A stretch of 33,399 bases of DNA from Bacteroidota bacterium (GCA_003153315.1 PLYA01000007.1:993-34391); one strand, 5' to 3'. Numbered from the stretch's first letter, positions 7,917 through 16,807 are shown. A program made the numbers and translations. The notes: generated by a model from the letters alone, not told the origin.

Positions 7917-8927
7917 GTGAAAAAGAGCTTATTTATACTTTTTGTCATGTTAAGTGGAGTCGAAGCATTTACACAAGATATACACCTGTCTCAATTCTGG
8001 GCAAACCCTTTGTATTTAAACCCTGCGCAAGCCGGTATGTTTGATGGCGATTACCGGGTGGCAGGTGCTTTTCGTAACCAATGGAGAACAGTACCCGTAA
8101 ACTACACTACTTTTTCTTTTTGCGGAGACGCCCGTTTTACCAACGTGCTTTCTCAGCAGGGTGGGGCAGGAGCAGGTATCATTTTTAATAATGATAATTC
8201 CGGTGATAGCCGTTATACCATCAATCAGTTTTATGTTCCGCTATCATATATTCAAAAGTTTAAAGGAGATAGTAATTTAAGTGTTTCTATAGGACTATCT
8301 CCCGGTGTAAGCAACATCTCTTTTAATACCCGTAAACTTACCTATGATAATCAGTTTAATGGAGATGTCTATGACCCTACACTTCCTTCAGGAGAAAGTT
8401 ACCCCACACAATCAAAAACCTATTTTGACGTGGGTACAGGTTTGGCGGCTCAATATAAATTAAAAAACATGGGTTATATTACAGGGGGTGCAAGCCTATC
8501 GCACCTTACTCACCCTAATGTGTCTTTCTTTAAAAGTGAAGGCGTTGATTTGTATATGAAGTCGAATACATATCTTAATGTTAAGTATCCTATCAAAGAT
8601 ATATTGTACTTACATGCCGATGTAATGTATGAACACCAGGGGCCTTTCCATGAAACCATCTTAGCCGGAAGAGTTGCTTATATACTAGATAAGAAAGATA
8701 ACATATCAGTTAATGCAGGTATTTCAGCACGTTTACAGGATGCTTTTATTCTATTGTTAGGTATGGATTATAAACGACTTCGTTGCGGTGTAGCTTATGA
8801 TATAAACACATCAAACTTTACACCTGCCACCAATAAGCGGGGTGCTATCGAAGTTGCTTTACTTTACATCTTTAATAAACCACCTGTATTTATGCCTAAA
8901 AAACGTAGTTGCCCTGTTGATATGTAG
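7917..8927 (+). CDS. PorP/SprF-family type IX secretion-associated outer-membrane protein
   Basis: The 336-residue protein belongs to the PorP/SprF family. It begins MKKSLFILFVMLSGVEAFTQ (signal peptide) followed by the family's DIHLSQFWANPLYLNPAQAGMF block, then alternating beta strands expected of an outer-membrane barrel, ending in LLYIFNKPP. I place the start at the GTG at 7917 because it gives a complete signal peptide; the nearest upstream ATG (7898) is out of frame. Family members work with T9SS components or help secrete a partner protein, and many genomes carry several copies. The stop is 3 bp from the next gene (PorE-like), so the two form a pair. Confidence 0.9.
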   Translation: MKKSLFILFVMLSGVEAFTQDIHLSQFWANPLYLNPAQAGMFDGDYRVAGAFRNQWRTVPVNYTTFSFCGDARFTNVLSQQGGAGAGIIFNNDNSGDSRYTINQFYVPLSYIQKFKGDSNLSVSIGLSPGVSNISFNTRKLTYDNQFNGDVYDPTLPSGESYPTQSKTYFDVGTGLAAQYKLKNMGYITGGASLSHLTHPNVSFFKSEGVDLYMKSNTYLNVKYPIKDILYLHADVMYEHQGPFHETILAGRVAYILDKKDNISVNAGISARLQDAFILLLGMDYKRLRCGVAYDINTSNFTPATNKRGAIEVALLYIFNKPPVFMPKKRSCPVDM

Positions 8928-8930
8928 TAT

Positions 8931-10889
8931 ATGAGAAAAAAGTATACGTATATATTTCTGTTGGCATCCTTCTTCTTCTGTAATCAACAATCTTTCTCAC
9001 AAAGTTTAAAAAAGCTTTTAAAACAAGGGGCAGATGCTATGTCTCAGAAGGACTATTTCTCAGCTGCACAGTTATATAATCAGGTAATATTAAAAGACTC
9101 TGCTATAATAGAGTATCAGTATTTATACGCTACCGCCAGCCGCCTGAACTTTGATAATGATATTGCTTATTATTGGTATTTAAAGGTGTTTAAAATTGAT
9201 AATGGGAATCATTATCCCGAAACTATTTTTTGGTTGGGAGAGTTGCTAAAAAGCAAAGCCCAATACAAACAGGCTAAGAAATACTTTGTAAAGTTTACTT
9301 CAAAGAACAAAAAGAGCAGAGACGAACATTTAAAGAAGATGGCAGAAAAATCTAAGCTGGAAGGCGAGTCCTGCGACTTGGCTCAAATACTTATTAAAAA
9401 TCCTTTACCGGTTAAGATAGAACATTTAGATACTAACGTAAATTCTAAAGTATCAGAGTATGCACCCATAGAGGTTGACAGCCTTTTATACTTTTCCTCT
9501 CTGCGAAACAAAAAAGATAAAGACAAGAAGACTGATATATCTTTCAATAAAATATTCGTCTCTAAACGAGATAATCAAAAATGGCAACGTGCCATGGAGA
9601 TGGATTCTATTATCAATAAGCAAGGTGTACATAATGCTAACTCCTGTTTTAATAAAGATTATACAGAGATTATCTTTTCACGCTGCAAACAAAAGAACGC
9701 TTCTGATTTCACCTGCAAACTTTACAGTTCTAAATATATAAATGGAAAATGGGCAGCCCCCGAAATGCTTAAAGCCCCTATAAATATAGAAGGCTCTAAT
9801 ACCACCCAACCTTGTTTGAGTGAAATGAATAAAGAAACCTATTTATTCTTTGCATCCGACAGGGGTGGGGGGCAAGGTGGTATGGATATCTGGTATAGCA
9901 AAAAAACATCAGATGAGACTTATGGGGAAGTCACAAATGCGGGCAAGCTTGTTAACAGCTATGAAGATGAAAAAACACCCTACTTTGAAAGCGTTACACA
10001 AACCTTGTATTTCAGTTCCAATCACCATAAAGGTTTGGGTGGCTTTGATATTTTTAAAAGCGAGTTTAAAACTGATGCCTTTAAAGCACCTGAAAATGCA
10101 GGCTATCCAATAAATAGCCCCTTAAATGATGTTTATTATAGCAACAACAGTAAGAAGGATAAAGCCTATATTTCTTCTAACCGTGCGGGTTCTTATTTTG
10201 AAGAAAAGCAAAGCTGCTGCAACGATATTTATGCTTTTGTCATAACACCTCTTGTGTCTGATACACCCAATGCTCCTGTGAAACCAATTGACAGTGCAAT
10301 GGTTTCCATTAACCAGATGAAAGTATTGGTGCCGCTTACTTTATATTTTCATAACGACCAACCGGATGCTAAAACAAATGCCATTACCACTAAAAAGAAC
10401 TACAAAGCTACCTGCGAGGCTTATTTGGATATGCGTCCTACTTACTTTAAAGAGTTTGCCAAAGACCTTAAAGACCCCGATAAAACAGCCGCCGAGAACA
10501 AGGTAGAGAACTTTTTTGAAGACAGTGTGCAGGCAGGTTTAAACGATTTGGAACGCTTTGCTCTTTTGATGGAAGATGTATTGAAACGAGGGGAAACTAT
10601 TAAGATTACCATGAAAGGCTTTTGCTCTCCGCTTGCCTCAACAGATTATAATGTGAATTTGGCTAAACGAAGAATAAGCAGTTTGCAAAACTATTTTAAC
10701 CAATATAAGGGTGCCATGTTTGTGCCTTATGTGCAAAGCGGAAAGCTTATTTATTATGAAGAGAATGTAGGAGAATTACCAGCCAGCAAACAAAGCGATA
10801 ATTATTACGATACCCGAAACAGTATCTACAACCCGGGGGCAGCCGCCGAAAGAAAGATACAGATTATTGCTATTTCGGAAATAAGGTAA
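8931..10889 (+). CDS. PorE-like envelope protein: TPR + PD40 propeller + OmpA-like domain
   Basis: The 652-residue protein has a signal peptide (about 1-23, ending FSQ), TPR-like helices (about 25-140), a PD40 propeller (about 160-425) with LFFASDRGGGQGGMDIWY (near 304-321) and LYFSSNHHKGLGGFDIF (near 356-372), and a C-terminal OmpA-like region (about 465-652) containing TMKGFCSPLASTDYNVNLAKRR (given as a positional marker near 562). The order matches PorE, which tethers the T9SS PorK/PorN ring to peptidoglycan. The OmpA domain is interrupted by an insertion, so peptidoglycan binding is likely but not certain. It follows the PorP-like gene by 3 bp. Because PorP/PorE-like pairs are multicopy, this may be an accessory pair rather than the core apparatus. 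Confidence 0.88.
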   Translation: MRKKYTYIFLLASFFFCNQQSFSQSLKKLLKQGADAMSQKDYFSAAQLYNQVILKDSAIIEYQYLYATASRLNFDNDIAYYWYLKVFKIDNGNHYPETIFWLGELLKSKAQYKQAKKYFVKFTSKNKKSRDEHLKKMAEKSKLEGESCDLAQILIKNPLPVKIEHLDTNVNSKVSEYAPIEVDSLLYFSSLRNKKDKDKKTDISFNKIFVSKRDNQKWQRAMEMDSIINKQGVHNANSCFNKDYTEIIFSRCKQKNASDFTCKLYSSKYINGKWAAPEMLKAPINIEGSNTTQPCLSEMNKETYLFFASDRGGGQGGMDIWYSKKTSDETYGEVTNAGKLVNSYEDEKTPYFESVTQTLYFSSNHHKGLGGFDIFKSEFKTDAFKAPENAGYPINSPLNDVYYSNNSKKDKAYISSNRAGSYFEEKQSCCNDIYAFVITPLVSDTPNAPVKPIDSAMVSINQMKVLVPLTLYFHNDQPDAKTNAITTKKNYKATCEAYLDMRPTYFKEFAKDLKDPDKTAAENKVENFFEDSVQAGLNDLERFALLMEDVLKRGETIKITMKGFCSPLASTDYNVNLAKRRISSLQNYFNQYKGAMFVPYVQSGKLIYYEENVGELPASKQSDNYYDTRNSIYNPGAAAERKIQIIAISEIR

Positions 10890-11034
10890 GCGAGGGACAT
10901 TTTACAAATAGCAGGTAGCATTTTACAGGTAATTAGCCAAGCCTAAGGTGTTTCGCATTGAATTTATTGGGTCTTACATGAAAGAATTAACATCTTACAG
11001 GGAAGAATTGGTATCTTAGGACAGAATATTAAGA
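10888..11034. repeat. Intergenic tandem array, 21-bp period (locus C)
   Basis: Seven consecutive 21-bp registers start at 10888, 10909, 10930, 10951, 10972, 10993 and 11014. CATTTTACA recurs at 10898 and 10919. TCTTACA(T/G)G recurs at 10972 and 10993, and TCTTAGG at 11014. GAATT recurs within the last registers. The units are diverged but the 21-bp phase is held. The array fills the gap between the PorE-like gene and the next promoter. Confidence 0.6.
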
Positions 11035-11042
11035 AGATTTTG

Positions 11043-11050
11043 TATGTTTG
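11043..11050 (+). promoter_or_regulatory. -7 element TATGTTTG upstream of the Ig-like lipoprotein
   Basis: TATGTTTG fits TAnnTTTG, begins 9 bp after the end of the 21-bp array and would give a leader of about 50 nt. No TTG at ideal spacing is visible. Confidence 0.45.
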
Positions 11051-11107
11051 TTTTAAAATTAAGAAAACAGATAAGGTTATAGCTAATAAATACTTAAAAC
11101 AGCAAAT

Positions 11108-13333
11108 ATGAACGTAAGGAACATTACAACAGCAGCAGCAAGCCTAGTACTAATAATGGCATTATCTACAGGATGCAGACACCATAGAGAGGTGGTATAT
11201 GTTAATGGAACTCCGCCACCGACAACTACTACGGTAGTTTATGAGAATACTCCTCCGGTAAATAATACAGTTGTTTATACGAATAACCAACAACAGGTAA
11301 TGCCACCTGTGGTAAGTATAGCATATCCGGTTGCTAATTTTGCAAGCCCCGGAAATTATATTACTGTGCGCGGAAATATTCAAAATATACTTTTGGCACA
11401 TCAGATAAATATTTCGCAAAACGGGTATCCGGTGAGATATTTTTCTTATGACCCTTTTAACGGTAATTTCCATTTTCAAACATTTTTGCAACAAGGCACT
11501 AATAATATAATAATAACAGCAAATAATGCTTATGGAACAGGCTCTCAGGGGGTGACAGTGTTTTTTAATCCTACTTATATGTCTAATGGTGCGGGATATG
11601 CTAATGGAGGTTACCCTAATAATTCTATTAATCCTAACGCTAACGTGGCCCCAAACGGAGGCAATTATTCTAATAATTCTAACGCTAACGTGGCCCAAAA
11701 CGGGGGTAATTACCCTAATAATTCTATTAATCCCAACGCCAATATAGCACCTAACGGAGGAGGTGGTTATCCAAATAATTCAATCAATCCTAATGCTAAT
11801 GGAGGAATTAATCCAATAAATAATAATACAGGAAGACCATTTATTCAATATACAAATCCTTTTTCATCTCCACAAGTTGTTGCAGCATCTTCTTATAATG
11901 TAAGCGCATCAGTTATAAATATAACAAATCCTAATCAAATTACGGTGAGTGTTAATGGTTCTACTCTTTCATCGTTTAACTTTAATCCTTCAACGCATTC
12001 TTTAAGCTTTACAGCCGCAAATCTTTTGACTGGTTTTAATAGTATTCATATTAGTGCTACCAATCAGGCAGGTACGGATACTAAATCTACGGTTATAGAT
12101 TATAAGCCTGCAGCCGGTGCATCTCCGCGCATAGAAATTTTTAATCCAGCAACAAGTCCTTTTTTAAGTTTGCAGCAAAACTTTATCGTTAGCGGTTATG
12201 TATATAATGTTACTTCATCATCTGAGATTAGCGCAAGTTTTAACGGTAGTCCGATAAGTTTTAATTATAATCAAAGCACGCAGGAAATTGAAGTGCCGTT
12301 AAATTTAACTGGTAGTACAAATCAATTAATTATTAAGGCAACAAATAATGGTGTAACTGATGTTAAACAAGTAAGCCTGTCTTTGGTAAGTAAGAATTGC
12401 AGTCCTTCAAACAACAATACTACTAATATACAAACAGGTGGAGTTATTCAGCCAAATGGAAATAATAATAATAATGTTAACAATACTCCTCATACAGGAC
12501 AACAGAATCCTAATCTTCAAACAAATGGAGGGGTTACTTATATAGATCAACAAATGAATGGCAATAATAATACACCTCATGTGGGGCAACAGAATCCTAA
12601 TATACAAACACCGGGTGGAGTTACTTATATAGACCAAAACAATAGTAATAACAATCCACATGTGGCTCAACAATCCCAAAATATTCAACCAAAAGGAGTT
12701 ACTTATATAGATCAACAAATGAATGGCAGTAATAATACCCCTCATACTGGGCAACAAAATCCTAATTTACAAGCAGGCGGAGTTACCTATATAGACCAAC
12801 ACCTTAATAATAATGCTACTTCGGGAGGAACTGGAGCTATGGGACAGACAGGCATACGCCATCAACCTGAAATTACACGAACTTCTCCTGGTTCAAGTCC
12901 TTATACAACCATGAGTGGAGTTATTTCTGTGGGCGCTAATGTTAATTATGTAACCAACGCATCAGAAGTTTCTGTAACCTATAATGGTTCTTCAGTTTCG
13001 TTTTCATATAACCCGCAGATAAGTGAAGCATTAAACTTTACTTCTCCGCTTAGCCCGGGTATGAATACCTTTGTTATTAAAGCAACCAATTCTTATGGTT
13101 CTGCTATTCAAGATATAAGTGTGAATTATGTTCCTACCAATACAAGTGGTAATGCAAATGGAAACCCTAATATGCATTTTGAGTCTGGGATTAATAATGC
13201 CAGCAATACTCCTAGAGGGTTTAATGTAAATAACAATAATCAGGCTCCACAACGCCCTACTGAACCAATTAAAGTTAATACAGCTAAACCTATACAGCAA
13301 AGCAACGGTAAAGAAGCAATAAAACCAAGGTAA
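11108..13333 (+). CDS. Large Asn-rich lipoprotein with four Ig-like repeats
   Basis: The 741-residue protein has a lipoprotein signal with lipobox LSTGC (Cys23). Four related ~90-residue beta-sandwich units lie at about 65-155, 245-333, 340-427 and 586-678; each has a pattern like VSG.V.NVT..S.ISASFNGSPISFNYN followed by N.(I/L)(I/V)I(K/S)ATN, typical of bacterial Ig-like domains. Between them are low-complexity stretches: Asn/Gly-rich NPNAN(V/I)APNGG repeats (about 160-240) and four ~28-residue repeats ending GVTYIDQ (about 459-569). It is probably surface- or periplasm-exposed and structural or adhesive; function is not recognised. It follows the PorP/PorE-like pair after a gap holding a 21-bp array, so it could be a client or partner of that pair (inference). 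Confidence 0.88.
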   Translation: MNVRNITTAAASLVLIMALSTGCRHHREVVYVNGTPPPTTTTVVYENTPPVNNTVVYTNNQQQVMPPVVSIAYPVANFASPGNYITVRGNIQNILLAHQINISQNGYPVRYFSYDPFNGNFHFQTFLQQGTNNIIITANNAYGTGSQGVTVFFNPTYMSNGAGYANGGYPNNSINPNANVAPNGGNYSNNSNANVAQNGGNYPNNSINPNANIAPNGGGGYPNNSINPNANGGINPINNNTGRPFIQYTNPFSSPQVVAASSYNVSASVINITNPNQITVSVNGSTLSSFNFNPSTHSLSFTAANLLTGFNSIHISATNQAGTDTKSTVIDYKPAAGASPRIEIFNPATSPFLSLQQNFIVSGYVYNVTSSSEISASFNGSPISFNYNQSTQEIEVPLNLTGSTNQLIIKATNNGVTDVKQVSLSLVSKNCSPSNNNTTNIQTGGVIQPNGNNNNNVNNTPHTGQQNPNLQTNGGVTYIDQQMNGNNNTPHVGQQNPNIQTPGGVTYIDQNNSNNNPHVAQQSQNIQPKGVTYIDQQMNGSNNTPHTGQQNPNLQAGGVTYIDQHLNNNATSGGTGAMGQTGIRHQPEITRTSPGSSPYTTMSGVISVGANVNYVTNASEVSVTYNGSSVSFSYNPQISEALNFTSPLSPGMNTFVIKATNSYGSAIQDISVNYVPTNTSGNANGNPNMHFESGINNASNTPRGFNVNNNNQAPQRPTEPIKVNTAKPIQQSNGKEAIKPR
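11617..12814 (+). repeat. In-frame coding repeats inside the lipoprotein
   Basis: Two repeat families are seen. About 11617-11817 encodes three to four copies of (P)NNSINPNAN(V/I)APNGG. About 12482-12814 encodes four copies of a 27-29-residue unit, NTPH(T/V)GQQNPN(L/I)Q then GGVTYIDQ. The DNA between copies is similar enough for slippage or recombination to change copy number in frame. Confidence 0.8.
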
Positions 13334-13352
13334 TTGGAGGAACGGTAATTAT

Positions 13353-13384
13353 AAAATATCAGGTAGTGATATCTGATATTTTTA
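13353..13384 (+). terminator. Hairpin terminator between convergent genes
   Basis: A 10-bp perfect stem, AAAATATCAG (13353-13362) with CTGATATTTT (13373-13382), has a 10-nt loop and a T run on the plus strand (13379-13383). It is 20 bp after the lipoprotein stop and 12 bp before the minus-strand stop at 13396. Confidence 0.6.
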
Positions 13385-13395
13385 ATTCGATTAAA

Positions 13396-14694
13396 TTAAC
13401 TGATATCCTTATCTAATATTTTTATTTTAACAAGACCTACACTTTGTTTAACTCGTTGTAAGATGGTAATTTCGTATCCGTTAATACTTCTTTTTTCGTT
13501 TACTGCAGGTATTCTTCCAAAAATGTAATTTACATAACCTGACATGGTATCGTAATGTGGATTTTCAGGTAGAGCAATAGGCAAAGATTCATTTAAATCT
13601 CCTATTTTGGTTTGTGCTTTAATAATGTATTCCGAATCATTTATTTTTTCAATATCAGGTTTCTCATCATCGTGCTCGTCTCTAATTTCACCCACTAATT
13701 CTTCAATAACATCCTCCATAGTAACTATGCCTGCTGTTGAACCAAATTCATTGGTGACAATAGCTATTAAAGCATGCAAACGCTGAAAATCGCGCAACAA
13801 ATCATTCACTTTCATGCTTTCAGGCACAAAGTGTGCGGGGCGCATAATCTCTTTAATACTGGTAAAACGATTGTCAACTACTGCTTTCAGTAAGTCTTTA
13901 CTATGAATGATACCTACTACATTATCAATATCGCCTAAATAAACAGGTAAACGAGAGTAACCTTCTTCAATGATCTTTTTAATAATATTATCATGCCCCA
14001 TCTCAATGTCAATAGCCGAGATGCGGTTTTGAGGAACCATGATTTGCTTAACGATACGGTCGTCAAAATCAAAAACATTTTGTATCAGCTCGTTCTCAGA
14101 TTGTTTAATAGCGCCAGATTCTTCGCTCTCCGTCAGTATCATTCTTAGTTCTTCTTCTGTATGAGAATCATTCGCAGCAGCTTTAATACCCATCATGCTT
14201 AAAATAAGTGCAGAGAATTTGTTTATAAACCAAATAAACGGACTGAAAACAACAAAGAATACACGTAGGGGTATTGAAAGTGCAATAGATGTATTTAGTG
14301 GATTTCTGATGGCAATAATTTTTGGGGCAAGTTCTCCGAATACAATATGAGCTATAGTAATTAAGGTAAACCCAACCGGAACAGCAATTCTGTGAGCAGT
14401 TAACTCGGTTATATTAAAGTTAAAATAATGTAATAATCTAAGGATAGATTGAGCTACCACATCTTCTCCAATCCAACCAAGGGCAAGACTGGCAAGTGTA
14501 ATACCTAATTGAGTGGCAGAAAGGTATTTATCTAAATGAGCAATAATATGGGCAGTCATTTTAGCCCGGCGGCTTCCTTTGCTTACTTTCAATTCAACCT
14601 GCGAGGCACGAACTTTGACAATGGAAAACTCTGCGGCTACAAAAAAACCATTTAACAGCACTAATAAAATAGTAAATGAATACCCTAAGATCAT
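13396..14694 (-). CDS. CNNM/CorC-type membrane protein (DUF21 + CBS pair + CorC_HlyC)
   Basis: The 432-residue protein has an N-terminal DUF21 membrane domain with about four hydrophobic segments (residues 1-165). A CBS pair (about 200-330) includes IMVPQNRISAID and SRLPVYLGDIDNVVGIIHSKDLL. A C-terminal CorC/HlyC domain (about 345-430) contains YDTMSGYVNYIFGRIP. The family, often annotated as hemolysin, includes Mg2+/Co2+ exporters. It resembles the YugS/YfjD type; GldE has a similar architecture, but no gldD neighbour is present. It is divergent from a ClC channel, and the two promoters appear as a mirrored pair at 14814-14834. Confidence 0.92.
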   Translation of the reverse strand: MILGYSFTILLVLLNGFFVAAEFSIVKVRASQVELKVSKGSRRAKMTAHIIAHLDKYLSATQLGITLASLALGWIGEDVVAQSILRLLHYFNFNITELTAHRIAVPVGFTLITIAHIVFGELAPKIIAIRNPLNTSIALSIPLRVFFVVFSPFIWFINKFSALILSMMGIKAAANDSHTEEELRMILTESEESGAIKQSENELIQNVFDFDDRIVKQIMVPQNRISAIDIEMGHDNIIKKIIEEGYSRLPVYLGDIDNVVGIIHSKDLLKAVVDNRFTSIKEIMRPAHFVPESMKVNDLLRDFQRLHALIAIVTNEFGSTAGIVTMEDVIEELVGEIRDEHDDEKPDIEKINDSEYIIKAQTKIGDLNESLPIALPENPHYDTMSGYVNYIFGRIPAVNEKRSINGYEITILQRVKQSVGLVKIKILDKDIS

Positions 14695-14813
14695 ACCTGT
14701 GGTTTAGCGTTTAAAGGAGAAGAAAATGAATTTTGAAATGAAAGAAACTTTTAGCTTTTTTGTTTGTAAAATAATACTGACTCGACCGTCCATTTTTAGT
14801 AATTATGCGCAAA

Positions 14814-14834
14814 CAAAAATAAACAATATTTTTG
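14814..14834. promoter_or_regulatory. Mirrored divergent -7 elements (perfect inverted repeat)
   Basis: CAAAAATA (14814-14821) and TATTTTTG (14827-14834) are exact reverse complements separated by AACAA. Each arm reads TATTTTTG (TAnnTTTG) in its own direction: the right arm toward the ClC gene (ATG 14855) and the left arm toward the CNNM gene (ATG 14694). It may instead, or also, be an operator. No clear TTG -33 is visible for either. Confidence 0.5.
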
Positions 14835-14854
14835 ACTTCTCTTAAACACCTGCT

Positions 14855-16636
14855 ATGCCGCAATCTTTCAGCTTAAGAAGGTTGGTTAACATAAAAAATC
14901 CAAATAGTATATATGTATATGCTGTAATAGTGGGTATATTATGTGGGGTAGCATCTATGACTTTTTCTTATATACTAAGTTTACTCGAGGCTTTTTTTAA
15001 CTCTTTGCACACGCAAACATCTGAAAAGACAGAGACTTTGCTGCAAAAAATAAGCTTTGCAGCGCAAAATCCAAGTACTTCGCTAATTGTATTGTTTTTA
15101 CCTGCTTTTGGCGGATTGATAGCAGGGTTAATTATCCACTTTTTCTGTAAAGATGCTTCCGGTACCGGTACTGATGAAATGATATATGCTTTTCATTACA
15201 ATGAGGGAAGAATAGATACCAAAGTCCCTTTTTTTAAAGCTTTAGCTACTTTATTTACTTTACCTACAGGAGGAAGTGGAGGAAAGGAGGGGCCTATTTC
15301 TTTAATAGGAGCGGGTATAGGTGTTTGGTTATCTAATATTTTTAAAACAGGAGCAAGAGCAAGGCGTACTTTGCTATTGGCAGGGACAGCAGCAGGTTTA
15401 GGATCCGTATTTCGCTCTCCATTAGGTGGGGCGCTTACCGCTGCTGAAATGGTTTATCGAAATGATATTGAGAGCGATGCTTTGATACCCTGTTTTATAT
15501 CATCGGTAACGGCTTACCTGGTTTATATTGGATATGCAGGTGCCGAATCAGCTTTTCATATATCTGCCCCGCAGGCATTTCATGCCAATGAGATTGTATT
15601 TTATTTATTGTTGGGAGGTTTGTGTTTTGCATTTGGTTATTTGCTAATTAAGGGATTTAAAGATACACGCACTTTCTTTGATAAAATAAGAGTGCCAAAA
15701 TGGTTAAAACCTGCTATTGGCGGGTTGCTTACCGGTGCAATTGCTGTTTTTTTCTTTAGTATCTCCGGTACCGGAAACGATTATTTAAGTTATGTTATAC
15801 AAGGGCATTTCCCGGATTATTTTCCTGTAGAAGGAGCCATTGCAGTAGTGCTTAGTTGTCTGGTAATAGCCTTTTTAAAGATTGTTGCCAGTACGCTAAC
15901 CATTGGTAGCGGGGGCTCTGCCGGTATATTTGGCCCTTCTTTATTTATTGGTGCTATGTTGGGTGCAGCGGTAGGTACTTTGGCTCAACTGGTATTCCCT
16001 CATCAACAGGTAAGCATAGCCTCTTTTATGGTAATTGGCATGGGGGCTTTTTATGCGGGTGTGGCTCAGGCTCCTGTGGCAGGTATTGTTATGATTATTG
16101 AAATGAGTGGTAACTATTCGCTATTGCCACCTATCATTATTGTATCCGTATTTACCTTTTTGTTGTCGCGTAGAATATCTTTCTACAAAAATCAGGTAGA
16201 TAATAGGTTTAAATCTCCTGCGCATAGCTATAATATGCGAAATGATGTGCTGGAAGGTACCAGTTTAAAAGATTTCTTTCCTGAGTTCAGGCTTTTAGCT
16301 ACTGCCAACAAAGATTGGACATTGTCGGAATTGCTTAATAAATCATTTGAAATTCACGCAAGTGATTTTGCGGTGATTGATAATAATTGGAACTATATGG
16401 GTATGATTTCTTTAAGAAATATTATTGTTAATAAACAAGACCAAGACCATACTATTGTCAATTATATGGAAAAGATACCTTCTGTAAACTGCAACGAAAA
16501 CTTAAGCAAAGCACTTAATATAATACTTGAATACGATATAGATAAAGTAGCTGTAATTGAGGGAGATAAGTATGTTGGTTATGTGCGCTACCGTGATATA
16601 TTCGAAGCTTATAACATCAAAGTTAAGCAGATTTAA
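14855..16636 (+). CDS. ClC-family chloride channel/antiporter with C-terminal CBS domains
   Basis: The 593-residue protein has a ClC membrane core of about residues 18-440. The gating-glutamate motif is GSGGKEGPI (140-148, Glu145). The chloride-site motif appears as ASGTGTDE (101-108) instead of the usual GSGIPE. FRSPLGGAL and GSGGSAGIFGPSLFIGAMLG (around 345-365) are present. A pair of CBS domains occupies about 465-593. CBS domains in ClC proteins usually bind nucleotides and regulate gating. Whether this is a channel or a Cl-/H+ antiporter is not decided here. It is transcribed away from the CNNM gene, which also carries CBS domains, suggesting linked ion homeostasis. Confidence 0.93.
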   Translation: MPQSFSLRRLVNIKNPNSIYVYAVIVGILCGVASMTFSYILSLLEAFFNSLHTQTSEKTETLLQKISFAAQNPSTSLIVLFLPAFGGLIAGLIIHFFCKDASGTGTDEMIYAFHYNEGRIDTKVPFFKALATLFTLPTGGSGGKEGPISLIGAGIGVWLSNIFKTGARARRTLLLAGTAAGLGSVFRSPLGGALTAAEMVYRNDIESDALIPCFISSVTAYLVYIGYAGAESAFHISAPQAFHANEIVFYLLLGGLCFAFGYLLIKGFKDTRTFFDKIRVPKWLKPAIGGLLTGAIAVFFFSISGTGNDYLSYVIQGHFPDYFPVEGAIAVVLSCLVIAFLKIVASTLTIGSGGSAGIFGPSLFIGAMLGAAVGTLAQLVFPHQQVSIASFMVIGMGAFYAGVAQAPVAGIVMIIEMSGNYSLLPPIIIVSVFTFLLSRRISFYKNQVDNRFKSPAHSYNMRNDVLEGTSLKDFFPEFRLLATANKDWTLSELLNKSFEIHASDFAVIDNNWNYMGMISLRNIIVNKQDQDHTIVNYMEKIPSVNCNENLSKALNIILEYDIDKVAVIEGDKYVGYVRYRDIFEAYNIKVKQI

Positions 16637-16643
16637 TATCTCT

Positions 16644-16748
16644 GAGAATGCTCTAAACTTTTCCGAGAGTACTCTAAACATTTAAGGGAGCGCTCTAAAC
16701 TTTGTTGGGAGCGCTCTCAACTTTATTGGGAGCGCTCTATCAAAACAA
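16644..16748. repeat. Intergenic tandem array, 21-bp period with palindromic cores (locus A)
   Basis: Units begin at 16644, 16665, 16686, 16707 and 16728 (last one partial), exactly 21 bp apart. Cores read GAGAATGCTCT, GAGAGTACTCT, GGGAGCGCTCT, GGGAGCGCTCT and GGGAGCGCTCT, followed by AAACTTT-like or CAACTTT spacers. The second core contains the perfect palindrome AGAGTACTCT; the later ones contain GAGCGCTC. The array lies between the ClC stop (16636) and the lipoprotein start (16808). Confidence 0.85.
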
Positions 16749-16807
16749 CAAATTGACTTAAAATGGTAATTATTTGCTTTTAAAACTGTAAAATTGCAGA
16801 AGAATTT

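Noticed and set aside
11162..11698. Minus-strand open frame inside the lipoprotein gene
   Set aside because: It is antisense to a clearly coding repeat-rich gene and its translation is low-complexity Ile/Arg/Ser with no family features.
13396..14694. GldE gliding-motility protein
   Set aside because: The domain layout fits, but CNNM/CorC proteins are multicopy and no gldD or other gliding gene is adjacent.
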